Of a stretch of 64,000 nt of DNA, positions 36,424 through 47,141 are shown in pieces; the stretch's first letter is position 1; each line of letters opens with the position of its first letter. The stretch lies in the NCBI RefSeq assembly GCF_000146165.2, contig NC_004347.2, positions 2,108,001 through 2,172,000 on the forward strand, in the 5' to 3' direction. This DNA is from Shewanella oneidensis MR-1. GTDB taxonomy: Bacteria > Pseudomonadota > Gammaproteobacteria > Enterobacterales > Shewanellaceae. The position numbers and the translations under genes are program-made. Under the pieces are notes generated by a model that was not told the DNA's origin, ran no database searches, and saw only the letters and a list, made by a program, of their open reading frames with translations.

Positions 36424-36884
36424 TGACAGTTGCACCGCAGCATGATGCTTTATCAGCCTCGGCCATCCATTCTACGGATCAGGCCTTGAACCATGTGATT
36501 ATCGAGTTTTATGAAAAATTATCATCGTGGGAGCATGCTATTGTGCGGGATAAAGGTTTTAGCCTATCGCAGGTTCACACTATTGAATTATTGGGGGTGC
36601 ACGGCGCGATGCGGATGAAGGAACTCGCCGATAAAATTGGGGTAACGACCGGTACGCTTACGGTGCAAATCGATAAGATGGTGGAATCTCAATGGGTGAT
36701 GCGCCGCCCGCACGAAACCGATAGGCGCTCGATTTTGGTTGAGTTAACCGAAAAGGGCCAAGCACTCTTCCTTGAACATGATGCGCTGCATTTGCAACTC
36801 ACCACGGATTTGACCGCTAAGATGAGTGCAGAAGAGCGAAGCCTACTGCTAAATTTGCTCACGCGGATGAACCAAGAGTTTTAA
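36423..36884 (+). CDS. MarR-family transcriptional regulator
   Basis: The 153-residue protein has a winged helix: recognition region MRMKELADKIGVTTGTLTVQIDKMVE (about residues 61-86) and wing RRPHETDRRSILVELTEKG. Its ATG overlaps the dmeF stop (TAATG), so the two are translationally coupled. By context it should control the exporter operon, perhaps at the inverted repeat 35107-35153. A terminator follows. Confidence 0.88.
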   Translation: MTVAPQHDALSASAIHSTDQALNHVIIEFYEKLSSWEHAIVRDKGFSLSQVHTIELLGVHGAMRMKELADKIGVTTGTLTVQIDKMVESQWVMRRPHETDRRSILVELTEKGQALFLEHDALHLQLTTDLTAKMSAEERSLLLNLLTRMNQEF

Positions 36885-36894
36885 TGGTTTGATT

Positions 36895-36920
36895 AAGCGC
36901 CTTCAACGGCGCTTTTTTTA
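36895..36920 (+). terminator. Terminator after marR
   Basis: Stem AAGCGCC/GGCGCTT, loop TTCAAC, then a T run. Confidence 0.85.
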
Positions 36921-37063
36921 TGGCATAACAGCTGCAATATTTTTCTATTCATTCTCGATTAATCGTTTCTAATTACAACACCTTATCTTTTGTTACATTC
37001 TTGTTGGATTAAAAGTTGAACTCAAAGTCAATTAAGGTAATGTAGAGCAGAAATTGAGATAGG

Positions 37064-37105
37064 CTCTGTTTAAGGACTCTATTTAAGGACTCGGTTTAAA
37101 AAGGA
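37064..37105 (+). repeat. Triplicated leader sequence before the S9 peptidase
   Basis: CTCTGTTTAAGGA, CTCTATTTAAGGA and CTCGGTTTAAAAAGGA lie in tandem. Each ends in an AAGGA ribosome-site-like core, but only the last is correctly spaced (6 bp) from the ATG at 37111. Confidence 0.75.
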
Positions 37106-37110
37106 ATAAC

Positions 37111-39204
37111 ATGAATCGTAAATTACTGCCTTGGTGCATTGCTGGTGTACTCACTATGACTGCTCAAGTCCACGCACAAGAAGACAAGTATATTTGGCTC
37201 GAAGAGGTTGAAGGCGCAAAGCCTATGGAATGGGTTAAGACCCAAAATGCCGCTTCTGCCGCTGAAATTAAAGCCTTTAAAGGTTTCGATACCTTAGTCG
37301 CCAACAGCCTCGCTATCCTTAACGATAAAGAGCGTATTCCCTACGCCACCCATATTGGCGATAAGCTGTATAACTTCTGGAAGGACGATACCCATGTGCG
37401 GGGGATTTACCGTCGCACGACGATGGAAGAATACGCTAAGGTAGATCCCAAGTGGGAAACTGTGCTCGATGTCGATGCTTTGGGTAAGTCGGAATCCGTA
37501 AACTGGGTGTTTAAGAGCATTGATTGCCAATATCCCGATAATCAGCGCTGCTTTGTGTCTTTATCCCGTGGCGGCGCCGATGCGGTGGAAGTGCGTGAAT
37601 TTGATTTAACCACTAAAGATTTTGTGCCAGTAAAAGAGAAGCCATTCTTTTTAAAAGAAGCGAAATCTAGCCTAAGTTGGATAGATAAAGATCATGCATT
37701 TGTCGGCACCGACTTTGGCGATGGCCAAAGCATGACTGACTCAGGTTACCCCCGCGTCGTGAAGTTATGGCAACGTGGTACCCCACTTACCAACGCTAAG
37801 ACGATTTTTAGTGGAGATAAAACCTCTGTCGCGGTATCGGGTTGGGTGATGTTTGACGATAAAACCCCGCTCAGCCTTGTCACAGAAGCACATACCTTTT
37901 ATACCGCGACGCAGTATGTTTACCAAGACGGCAAACTGATTAAGCTACCCATCCCACAAGATGCTGAGATTAAAGGTTATTTCCAAGGTAAGTTGTTTAT
38001 TGAGCTAAAGAGTGACTTAGCAACGCCTGCGGCGACATTCAGCCAAGGCGCTGTGGTGTACGCTAATGTGGCCGATTTAATTGCCCAAAAAGCCTCCTTC
38101 ACTGAATTTGTGAGCCCAACCCCGACAGCATCTATTGCGCAGCTAAGTTTCAGTAAGAGCGCGATTTTTGTTAATTGGCTCGATAACGTAAAAAGCAAAT
38201 TGGTGCGTTATGAGCAAGATGACAAGGGCACATGGCAAAGCATGCCAGTCCCCTTTGAGGCCAATGGTGCGCTAACGGTGATGGATATGGAGCGCGACAG
38301 TGATGATTTCTTTGTTAATTACACTAGCTTCCTTGAGCCATCGAGCCTGTATACCGTCAATGCTAAGGCACTTAAACCTCAAAAAATCAAAGGTATGCCT
38401 CAGCAGTTTGCTGCGGATAAATTTAAAACCAAGCAATATTTTGCCACCTCAAAGGATGGCACCAAAGTGCCTTATTTTGTGGTTATGGCAAAAGATCTCA
38501 AGTTAGATGGCCGTAATCCAACATTGCTCTATGGTTATGGCGGATTTGAAGTGTCTCTTCGCCCAGCATATTCAGCCACCATTGGTAAAAACTGGTTAGA
38601 ACAGGGTGGAGTCTATGTGCTGGCCAATATCCGTGGCGGTGGAGAATATGGCCCAGCGTGGCATCAAGCGGCGCTAAAACAGAATCGTCATAAAGCTTAT
38701 GAAGACTTTGAGGCCATTGCTGAGGATTTGATCGCCCGTAAGATCACCTCGAGCAAGCATTTAGGTATTCAAGGCGGCAGTAACGGTGGTTTGCTGATGG
38801 GCGCAGCCTTTACCCGTCGTCCCGATCTCTACAATGCCGTCGTGTGCCAAGTGCCATTACTCGATATGTACCGCTTTAACAAGTTACTCGCGGGGGCCAG
38901 TTGGATGGGGGAATACGGTAATCCCGATATTCCACAGGAGTGGGACTATATTAAAACCTACTCGCCATACCATAACCTGCATAAAGATGTGCATTATCCA
39001 AAGGTCTTTTTCACTACCTCAACTCGTGACGATAGGGTGCATCCTGGGCACGCCCGTAAGATGGTTGCTAAGATGAAGGATATGGGCATTGATGTGCTTT
39101 ACTACGAAAATATCGAAGGCGGGCATGCGGGGGCAGCAGATAATAATCAAGCTGCGGAACTAAATTCAATGGCGTTTGCCTACTTATTACAGCAGTTAAA
39201 ATAA
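37111..39204 (+). CDS. Exported S9A-family prolyl oligopeptidase-like serine peptidase
   Basis: The 697-residue protein has a cleavable signal peptide (LLPWCIAGVLTMTAQVHAQ), an N-terminal beta-propeller and a C-terminal alpha/beta hydrolase domain. The catalytic residues are Ser in GIQGGSNGGLLMG, Asp in TRDDRVHPGHARK and His in NIEGGHAGAADN. GGGEYGPAWHQAALK is an S9A signature. It should act in the periplasm on proline-containing peptides. It stands alone, between terminators. Confidence 0.9.
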   Translation: MNRKLLPWCIAGVLTMTAQVHAQEDKYIWLEEVEGAKPMEWVKTQNAASAAEIKAFKGFDTLVANSLAILNDKERIPYATHIGDKLYNFWKDDTHVRGIYRRTTMEEYAKVDPKWETVLDVDALGKSESVNWVFKSIDCQYPDNQRCFVSLSRGGADAVEVREFDLTTKDFVPVKEKPFFLKEAKSSLSWIDKDHAFVGTDFGDGQSMTDSGYPRVVKLWQRGTPLTNAKTIFSGDKTSVAVSGWVMFDDKTPLSLVTEAHTFYTATQYVYQDGKLIKLPIPQDAEIKGYFQGKLFIELKSDLATPAATFSQGAVVYANVADLIAQKASFTEFVSPTPTASIAQLSFSKSAIFVNWLDNVKSKLVRYEQDDKGTWQSMPVPFEANGALTVMDMERDSDDFFVNYTSFLEPSSLYTVNAKALKPQKIKGMPQQFAADKFKTKQYFATSKDGTKVPYFVVMAKDLKLDGRNPTLLYGYGGFEVSLRPAYSATIGKNWLEQGGVYVLANIRGGGEYGPAWHQAALKQNRHKAYEDFEAIAEDLIARKITSSKHLGIQGGSNGGLLMGAAFTRRPDLYNAVVCQVPLLDMYRFNKLLAGASWMGEYGNPDIPQEWDYIKTYSPYHNLHKDVHYPKVFFTTSTRDDRVHPGHARKMVAKMKDMGIDVLYYENIEGGHAGAADNNQAAELNSMAFAYLLQQLK

Positions 39205-39276
39205 CCGCACTTGTAGTCGCAAAAAATTAACAAATTGTGGTTAGTTCCGAGCAAGTCCCTATAAGTTGGGGAGTCA

Positions 39277-39313
39277 AAAACGGTCGAATTTCTCAAATTC
39301 GGCCGTTTTTTAT
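39277..39313 (+). terminator. Terminator after the S9 peptidase
   Basis: A 13-bp stem AACGGTCGAATTT/AAATTCGGCCGTT (one G-T pair) with loop CTC, then TTTTTT. Confidence 0.9.
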
Positions 39314-39449
39314 CAGTATTATAACTTGTTAATTATAAAGATGATTTCATTGAGCTGAATCTTGCTACTTGCTAAAATGACACAAATAAGATTGCCTTAA
39401 GAAAACTAAGTTAGCTTCGGCTCACTATTGATTTGAGAGACTATTACCA

Positions 39450-41075
39450 GTGCTGACGAGATTTAAAACTCTGAGCGTGAATCGCTTCACCTTTATCATC
39501 GCCTTATTTTACGTTTGTGTTTTTAATATCCCACTGTTTGAAATCATCAAGAAAGGCATTGAAAAACAACCGGATGTCGATCCCATCTTTATTGCGACCA
39601 TGCCCCTGTTTTTACTCTTTGCGCTGAGCTTTGTGTTTTCGCTGTTTACAGTAAAATATCTGCTCAAGCCCTTTTTTATCGTTCTCACCTTATTGTCATC
39701 GAGCGTGTTTTTTGCGGCCTTAAAGTACAATGTCGTGTTTGATTACGGCATGATTGAAAACACTTTTCAGACCAACAGCGCCGAAGCACTGATGTATGTG
39801 AACTTTGCCTCCATACTCAACATGCTGCTAACGGGGTTGTTGCCAGCCTATTTAATCTACAAAGCAGATATCCAATACCAACCTTTTTTCAAAGAGTTAC
39901 TGCGTAAGATTCTATTTATGCTAGCGATGTTAGCTGGGGTAGGGATTATCGCGTTCTTCTATTTCCAAGATTACGCTGCCTTTGGACGTAATAATGATGA
40001 GATTAAGCGTTATATCGTACCAACTTATTTTATCGGTGCGGCAGCCAAGTATCTCAACGTGCATTACTTACAAACGCCAATCGAATATGAACAGCTCGGA
40101 TTGGATGCTAAAAATGTTAGCCCCAATGCCAATGGTAAACCCAATTTACTTGTGCTGGTGGTGGGCGAAACTGCCCGTTCAATGAACTATCAATACTATG
40201 GCTACGATAAGCCGACCAACGCCCATACTCAGGGACAAGGATTGCTGGCTTTTAAAGAGACCCATTCCTGCGGTACGGCAACCGCGGTATCGCTCCCTTG
40301 CATGTTTTCCCGTATGGGGCGAGAGGATTATGATTCTCGTCGTGCCTATGCCCAAGATACTGTGATTGATGTGCTCAATCACGGTGGCATTAAAGTGCAG
40401 TGGTTTGATAATGACTCAGGCTGTAAGGGCGTGTGCGATCAGGTTGAGAACATTACTATCGATTTAAATAGCGATCCCGCGTTGTGCTCTGGCCAATATT
40501 GTTTTGATCAAGTATTGCTAAATAAACTTGACGAAGCATTAGCGAAAGCCGAGCAAAAAGATACTGTGATTGCGTTACACATTATTGGCAGTCACGGACC
40601 GACTTATTATCTCCGTTATCCGCCAGAGCACCGGAAATTCACCCCGGATTGCCCACGTAGCGATATCCAAAATTGCAGTACTGAAGAGTTAATGAATACT
40701 TACGACAATACTATCTTGTATACCGATTACATCATCAGTGAAGTCGTCAATAAGCTTAAACAACAGCAAGAAAAATTTGATACTGCCATGTTCTATCTAT
40801 CCGATCATGGCGAGTCTTTGGGTGAAAAAGGTATGTATTTGCATGGCGCCCCTTACAGCATTGCGCCCATTGAGCAAACGAGTATTCCTATGCTGGCTTG
40901 GTTTTCTGAGGATTTTAGTCAAGACAATCAGTTGAATATGGCCTGTCTTGCCAAAGAAGCTGAAAAGGGCGGATTTTCCCATGACAATTTGTTCGATAGC
41001 TTATTGGGATTAATGAATGTGCAAACCCAAGTCTATCAAGCAGAGTTGGATATTTTTGCCCGTTGCCGAGGCTAA
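39450..41075 (+). CDS. eptA: Lipid A phosphoethanolamine transferase
   Basis: It adds phosphoethanolamine to lipid A at the outer face of the inner membrane, which lowers polymyxin binding. The GTG at 39450 (GAGAGA upstream) gives 541 residues: five N-terminal membrane spans and a periplasmic alkaline-phosphatase-like domain. The nucleophile is Thr in VVGETARSMNYQYYGY; zinc ligands include SDHGESLGE and the HGAPY region; paired Cys (SCGTATAVSLPC, GCKGVCD) form structural disulfides. It has the MCR/EptA architecture, in a chromosomal setting with no mobile element next to it. Confidence 0.93.
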   Translation: MLTRFKTLSVNRFTFIIALFYVCVFNIPLFEIIKKGIEKQPDVDPIFIATMPLFLLFALSFVFSLFTVKYLLKPFFIVLTLLSSSVFFAALKYNVVFDYGMIENTFQTNSAEALMYVNFASILNMLLTGLLPAYLIYKADIQYQPFFKELLRKILFMLAMLAGVGIIAFFYFQDYAAFGRNNDEIKRYIVPTYFIGAAAKYLNVHYLQTPIEYEQLGLDAKNVSPNANGKPNLLVLVVGETARSMNYQYYGYDKPTNAHTQGQGLLAFKETHSCGTATAVSLPCMFSRMGREDYDSRRAYAQDTVIDVLNHGGIKVQWFDNDSGCKGVCDQVENITIDLNSDPALCSGQYCFDQVLLNKLDEALAKAEQKDTVIALHIIGSHGPTYYLRYPPEHRKFTPDCPRSDIQNCSTEELMNTYDNTILYTDYIISEVVNKLKQQQEKFDTAMFYLSDHGESLGEKGMYLHGAPYSIAPIEQTSIPMLAWFSEDFSQDNQLNMACLAKEAEKGGFSHDNLFDSLLGLMNVQTQVYQAELDIFARCRG

Positions 41076-41103
41076 TCTGTCTTTGGAATAACAGAAAAAT
41101 CAA

Positions 41104-41130
41104 AGGAGGATGGCAACATCCTCTTTTTGT
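41104..41130 (+). terminator. Terminator after eptA
   Basis: Stem GAGGATG/CATCCTC with loop GCAA, then TTTTT. Confidence 0.85.
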
Positions 41131-41231
41131 TTTGCACTGCATCATAATAATTTTTGTAGCCAGTATCCAAAATCAAGTAGTTGGGTTAACTTAAGTGATA
41201 CAAAAACATAACAACTCTGAGTGCAAGATTC

Positions 41232-42260
41232 ATGTCTTCTCCCGCTGCAAACAAAGAGCTCGATGCCTCAGCACAAATTTTACGCTTAGCTGTACCGCAA
41301 ATGTCCGCACTTGATATTCCGGTAACGCCAGAAAACTACACGGTCTGGTATGAGTATTTTGCCCAGTCGAATTTGGATTTAAATCGTGCTATTGATGGTT
41401 TTCTTGCAAACAACGTGGTATTTACCAAAGAAGTGAATACCAGTCTGTATAAGAATTTTATCCAAGAGAAGTCCCCTGAAGTTATCGAAAATGTCCAGAT
41501 TGAAACCCAGATATTGATTAACTCTCTTATCAGTAAAATTACCCAGCTAAACCAAGGAACAGAGGCATTTTCCAACACATTAGCGGACTTTGGCCTACAG
41601 CTCCAATCTTCACCCGATGTGAACACCTTAAATCAATTGGTCGATGGGGTGATTGATGAAATGCAGAATCTATTGGTCAATAACCAAACCATGGAGCAGA
41701 GTCTCAATGCCATGGGGCAAGAAGTACAAAATTTAAAAACGGAAATGGAGAATTTAAGTCTGGCGGCAATGACAGACCAATTGACCTCACTACATAACCG
41801 CCGTGCCTACGAAATTGCCATTCAAGACCATATTCACCGCGCGGAGGAGCAACATACCCGTTGTAGTTTATTACTTATCGACATCGACAGATTTAAGGTG
41901 TTTAACGATACCTATGGTCATCAGGTTGGTGATAAAGTCTTGGCTTATGTTGCGCTTGCTTTAAAACAATGTGTGCGTGGCGATGACTTTGTGGCCCGTT
42001 ATGGGGGAGAAGAATTTGTGGTGTTATTGCCCAATACCCATTTCCATGATGCATTGCAAGTGGCTGAGACCTTACGAGGGAGGATCTCCGAGCGCCGCTT
42101 GGCTATAGGCAAAGATAAAAAACTTTCATTGGGCGCCATTACGGTGTCAATTGGCTTAGCCTCTTTGCAAAAAGGCGATGATGCAGAAACTCTATTTAGC
42201 CGTGCTGATAAAGCCTTGTATGAAGCCAAATCCGATGGCCGTAACTGTGTGCGGGGCTAA
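41232..42260 (+). CDS. GGDEF-domain diguanylate cyclase
   Basis: The 342-residue cytoplasmic protein makes cyclic di-GMP. The N-terminal 170 residues are helical with no recognisable sensor fold (VPQMSALDIPVTPENYTVWYEYF), ending in a coiled coil that leads into the GGDEF domain (TDQLTSLHNRRAYE). The active-site loop is YGGEEFVVLLP. Five residues before it is RGDD, an intact RxxD inhibitory site, so product feedback is expected. Confidence 0.92.
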   Translation: MSSPAANKELDASAQILRLAVPQMSALDIPVTPENYTVWYEYFAQSNLDLNRAIDGFLANNVVFTKEVNTSLYKNFIQEKSPEVIENVQIETQILINSLISKITQLNQGTEAFSNTLADFGLQLQSSPDVNTLNQLVDGVIDEMQNLLVNNQTMEQSLNAMGQEVQNLKTEMENLSLAAMTDQLTSLHNRRAYEIAIQDHIHRAEEQHTRCSLLLIDIDRFKVFNDTYGHQVGDKVLAYVALALKQCVRGDDFVARYGGEEFVVLLPNTHFHDALQVAETLRGRISERRLAIGKDKKLSLGAITVSIGLASLQKGDDAETLFSRADKALYEAKSDGRNCVRG

Positions 42261-42427
42261 GTGTCGCTGAACTTTATCGCTGGCTTGGTGGTGATTCTTG
42301 GCTAATACAAAGTGATAAATAATATAGAGTTAACTCAGCACTTATTCATTTAATCGCCTTTGCGTTACTTCATCACTATAAGCTTCACATACTAAACAGT
42401 GATTTGGGGATGAAGTGTTTGAGCACC

Positions 42428-43072
42428 TTATGCCAATAAATGCTTAAAATGCAGTAAGCGGTTGTTGGTGGGCATGGCGATATCTTCAACTAACGTCAAG
42501 CCTTGCGCTTGGGCAAGGGCGATAATCCATTCGATATCTCGAATACCGCTTTCACTATCCCTTTGTTTTAAAAAGTGATCAAATTGACGATTACTGTCGC
42601 TGGTATAGTGGCCTTGATAATTAAAAGGCCCGTAGATACATAGGGTGTTGAGTTGCGGTAAATATTCACCTAAGCCATTAAAAAACGCTTCGACCATGGA
42701 TTTGCTCATAATATGCAAGGTATTGGCACTGAATACCGCATCGATATGTGTCCCATTTACAGGCCAAGGTGCTGTCACATCAAGTGTGATGGGAAAGCCT
42801 AGATTATTAATCCCAAGTTGATGACCTTGCAGTAAACACCTTGCTTTAATGCCTTCAAGATACTCGGCTTGATCGCTCGTTTGCCAAAAAAGCTGAGGGA
42901 GATTGGTGGCAAAATAAACCGCGTGTTGTCCTGTCCCACTGCCGATTTCAAGCACCCGTGTGGTATTGGCAAAAGCAGATTTTAATACTGCTAGAATGGG
43001 CACTTTATTATTTTCACAGGCTTGAGAAAAGGGCTGCAGTTGTGTGGCTTGTGGTTGTATTTCCTGCGACAT
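42428..43072 (-). CDS. DUF938-family SAM-dependent methyltransferase-like protein
   Basis: The 214-residue protein starts near a conserved FSQACENNKVPILAVLK and has a class I SAM-binding loop VLEIGSGTGQHAVYFA (about residues 40-55). Further family segments are FSANTLHIMS and YGPFNYQG. The substrate is unknown. It is convergent with the diguanylate cyclase gene. Confidence 0.85.
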   Translation of the reverse strand: MSQEIQPQATQLQPFSQACENNKVPILAVLKSAFANTTRVLEIGSGTGQHAVYFATNLPQLFWQTSDQAEYLEGIKARCLLQGHQLGINNLGFPITLDVTAPWPVNGTHIDAVFSANTLHIMSKSMVEAFFNGLGEYLPQLNTLCIYGPFNYQGHYTSDSNRQFDHFLKQRDSESGIRDIEWIIALAQAQGLTLVEDIAMPTNNRLLHFKHLLA

Positions 43073-43075
43073 GGT

Positions 43076-43387
43076 TTCTCCTGATAAGCCTTGCTGAACG
43101 AGTGATTGTTTAATCGGTCCTTATTGAATTCACCTTTCTGAGTGGCGATTTCCCAAAGATGGTAAGGCAGGTTTAATCCAGACATCACCCTTGCGGGTGG
43201 TGCCTAGCTTAAACCAATAAGCATATTCAGCCAATTTCTTAAGCTGTTTTGTCAAACTTGCTCATTTCCCTGTGAGGGGGCAATCTTCTGTTGACCATGA
43301 TAGTAGCTTGGTTATACTCAAAAATTCTGAACGATTGTAAAAAATATAAAACAAAATAACCATAACGGATTCGTGTAAGGAAACCCT
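43076..43387. other. Intergenic region between divergent genes
   Basis: About 310 bp separate the methyltransferase gene from the oxidoreductase gene. It should hold both promoters. A weak hairpin of CACCC/GGGTG type lies near 43185-43200. No credible gene was seen; the 65-codon minus-strand frame here overlaps the methyltransferase start. Confidence 0.4.
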
Positions 43388-44677
43388 ATGTCAGCCAAAC
43401 GCTGCGCCTCTTATTACAATGCCACCATTAAGCAAGAGTCTGATTATCCTGAACTTGAAGGTGATATCCATGTGGATGTCACCATCATTGGCGGCGGGTT
43501 TACCGGTGTGGCAACAGCGGTTGAATTGTCTGAAAAAGGCTACAAGGTCGCATTATTAGAGGCAAATAAAATTGCTTGGGGCGCGACTGGCCGCAATGGT
43601 GGGCAAGTGACGGGGAGCTTATCCGGCGATGCGGCCATGACCAAGCAATTACGTCGTCATCTTGGTCAGGATGCCGAGGATTATGTGTGGAACCTTCGCT
43701 GGCGTGGTCACGATATTATTAAAAACAGAGTGGCGAAGTATGGCATTGATTGTGATTTAAAATTTGGCCATATCCAGACGGCTTATCACCCTGGGCATAT
43801 GCAAGAATTACAGCAGATGTTTGATGAGGCCAATCGCCGTGGGATGGGTGAATTTATGACCTTAGTGCCAGCGCAGGAGATGTCAGCGTATTTAGCTTCG
43901 CCCCTATACCATGGCGGTTTAGTCAATCGGCGCAATATGCATCTGCATTCGGTGAATCTGTGTCTTGGTGAGGCGCGAGCCGCGGCCTCCTTGGGCGCGC
44001 AGATTTTTGAGCATTCGCAGGTGTTGGATATTCAGCAAGCAGAGCTTGCAACTGTGGTCACGCCCAAAGGAACGGTAAAGGCAAACAGTGTGCTGATCGC
44101 CGGTAATGCGTATCACAAATTAGGCCGCCCCAAGTTAAGGGGGATGTTATTTCCCGCCTCCCTTGGCAATTGTGCGACGGCCAAATTACCCGAAGAGCTT
44201 GCTAAACAACTCAATCCACAGAATTTAGCTGTGTATGATTGCCGTTTTGTGCTGGATTATTATCGCTTAACCGCCGATAACCGTTTGATGTTTGGCGGTG
44301 GCACCAATTACAGTGGCCGCGATCCTAAAAACGTTGCTGCTGAGTTGCGTCCGGCGATTGAACGCACTTTTCCGCAATTAAAAGGCGTCGATATTGAATT
44401 TGCTTGGGCTGGTATGGCAGGGATCGTGATAAACCGTATTCCGCAGCTGGGTAAAATTTCGCCTAACATTTTCTATTGTCAGGGATATTCGGGCCATGGG
44501 GTGGCGACATCCCATATTATGGCCGAGATCATGGGGCAGGCGATCGATGGTCAAATGCAAGAGTTCGATCTCTTCGCAGCGATGCGTCATATCCGGATCC
44601 CGCTGAATGAATGGTTTGGTAATCAAGCGCTTGCCCTTGGAATGCTGTATTACACCCTGAGGGAAAACTGGCGTTAG
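43388..44677 (+). CDS. FAD-dependent amine oxidoreductase (PuuB-like)
   Basis: The 429-residue DAO-family protein has an FAD-binding Rossmann motif near residues 35-65 (IIGGGFTGVATAVELSEKG...LLEAN) and GATGRNGGQVTGSLSG, typical of the gamma-glutamylputrescine oxidase group. The C-terminal GYSGHGVATSHIMAEIM contacts FAD. The substrate could be a polyamine or amino acid derivative; no other polyamine gene is next to it, so the name is by similarity only. Confidence 0.82.
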   Translation: MSAKRCASYYNATIKQESDYPELEGDIHVDVTIIGGGFTGVATAVELSEKGYKVALLEANKIAWGATGRNGGQVTGSLSGDAAMTKQLRRHLGQDAEDYVWNLRWRGHDIIKNRVAKYGIDCDLKFGHIQTAYHPGHMQELQQMFDEANRRGMGEFMTLVPAQEMSAYLASPLYHGGLVNRRNMHLHSVNLCLGEARAAASLGAQIFEHSQVLDIQQAELATVVTPKGTVKANSVLIAGNAYHKLGRPKLRGMLFPASLGNCATAKLPEELAKQLNPQNLAVYDCRFVLDYYRLTADNRLMFGGGTNYSGRDPKNVAAELRPAIERTFPQLKGVDIEFAWAGMAGIVINRIPQLGKISPNIFYCQGYSGHGVATSHIMAEIMGQAIDGQMQEFDLFAAMRHIRIPLNEWFGNQALALGMLYYTLRENWR

Positions 44678-44756
44678 CTTGCCTTGTGTGCTGCAGCACT
44701 GATGTTTGTCTTAAGCGCAAATGATTCGCATCGCGAATGATGATGTTAATCGCGGA

Positions 44757-45632
44757 TTAACCGCCAGTCAGTTTTTCCGCCAGATAATCCACTAATACCC
44801 GCACTTTTGCGCTTAGGTGGCGATTTTGCGGATAGAGCGCCCAAATACCTTCTTTGGCTTCGCGGTGTGTATCGAGGAAGGAGATAAGCCTGCCGGCGTG
44901 AATATCCTCTTCAATATAATAATCAGGAAGTTGTACTATCCCAATACCCTTTAATGCCGCATCCCGCAGGGCATAACCGCTGTTGCAGATCAGCTTGCCG
45001 CGTACTTTAAAATTTCGCTCACGGCCATGTTCAATAAAGCGCCAATAATTGTGATTCCCGATCAAGCAATTATGTTGATTTAACTCCGAAAGTGTATGGG
45101 GTTCGCCATATTTTTCAACGTAACTTGGCGAGGCCGCTACATAATGGGTGCGGCTGCTTAAGGGCTTAGCCATCAGGCTTGAATCGGCGAGTTTACCTAG
45201 TCGAATGGCCAAATCGTAGCCCCCTTCAATCAAATCTAAGGTTCTGTTCGTCAAATCGACATTACATTCCACACTGGGATACTGCACCATAAAGTCATTC
45301 AGTAGCGGCATAATAAATTTTTCACCGTAGGCCACGGGCGCGGTGAGTTTCACCAGTCCTTGAGGCGAGTCTTTAAGATCGGTAATCGCCCGCTCAGCTT
45401 CCTCTAATCCCGTCTGCAATTGGCGGCAATGGCGATAGTAAATCGTGCCTTCTTCGGTGAGTGACACCTTGCGAGTTGTGCGGTAAAACAACTTAGTACC
45501 AAGACGATTTTCCAGTGCACCGATTTGCCGACTTACATGGGCAGTGGAGACATTTAAGCGCTGGGCAGCGAGGGTAAAGTTTTCAGCTTCAGCCACCGCG
45601 ACAAACTCAGAGATACCATCCCACAGGTACAT
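44757..45632 (-). CDS. LysR-family transcriptional regulator
   Basis: The 291-residue protein has an N-terminal winged HTH (AEAENFTLAAQRLNVSTAHVSRQIGALENRLG) and the two-lobed ligand domain. The sequence is of the CrgA/AaeR-like subgroup. It is divergent from frmA with about 230 bp between starts, so control of frmA-fghA is likely; the inducer is unknown. Confidence 0.9.
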   Translation of the reverse strand: MYLWDGISEFVAVAEAENFTLAAQRLNVSTAHVSRQIGALENRLGTKLFYRTTRKVSLTEEGTIYYRHCRQLQTGLEEAERAITDLKDSPQGLVKLTAPVAYGEKFIMPLLNDFMVQYPSVECNVDLTNRTLDLIEGGYDLAIRLGKLADSSLMAKPLSSRTHYVAASPSYVEKYGEPHTLSELNQHNCLIGNHNYWRFIEHGRERNFKVRGKLICNSGYALRDAALKGIGIVQLPDYYIEEDIHAGRLISFLDTHREAKEGIWALYPQNRHLSAKVRVLVDYLAEKLTGG

Positions 45633-45803
45633 TGTTACTCCTAGGTAAAAATGAATTGCTAAATTGCTAGATTATCAATCACCAGGAAACAAATACAATC
45701 TAATAACGCGATTATTTAACTCTGATCCTTAAGCTTATTTGTCCGTCCATTTCTATTCTTAAAATCAATGCTTACAGGCAATGCTGGTGAGCAAGTAGAG
45801 TAG

Positions 45804-47003
<1,200 letters not shown>

Positions 47004-47141
47004 CTGCCATTACAGCAGCAAATAGCCATATGATATTTGCTGCTAATTTGCCAACCCCTATACTTTTTAACGCTTAACAGGGTTAGAACAACACATTTAA
47101 GTGGCATATTAAGCAGGCAATCAACAACAAAAGGGATTGAA

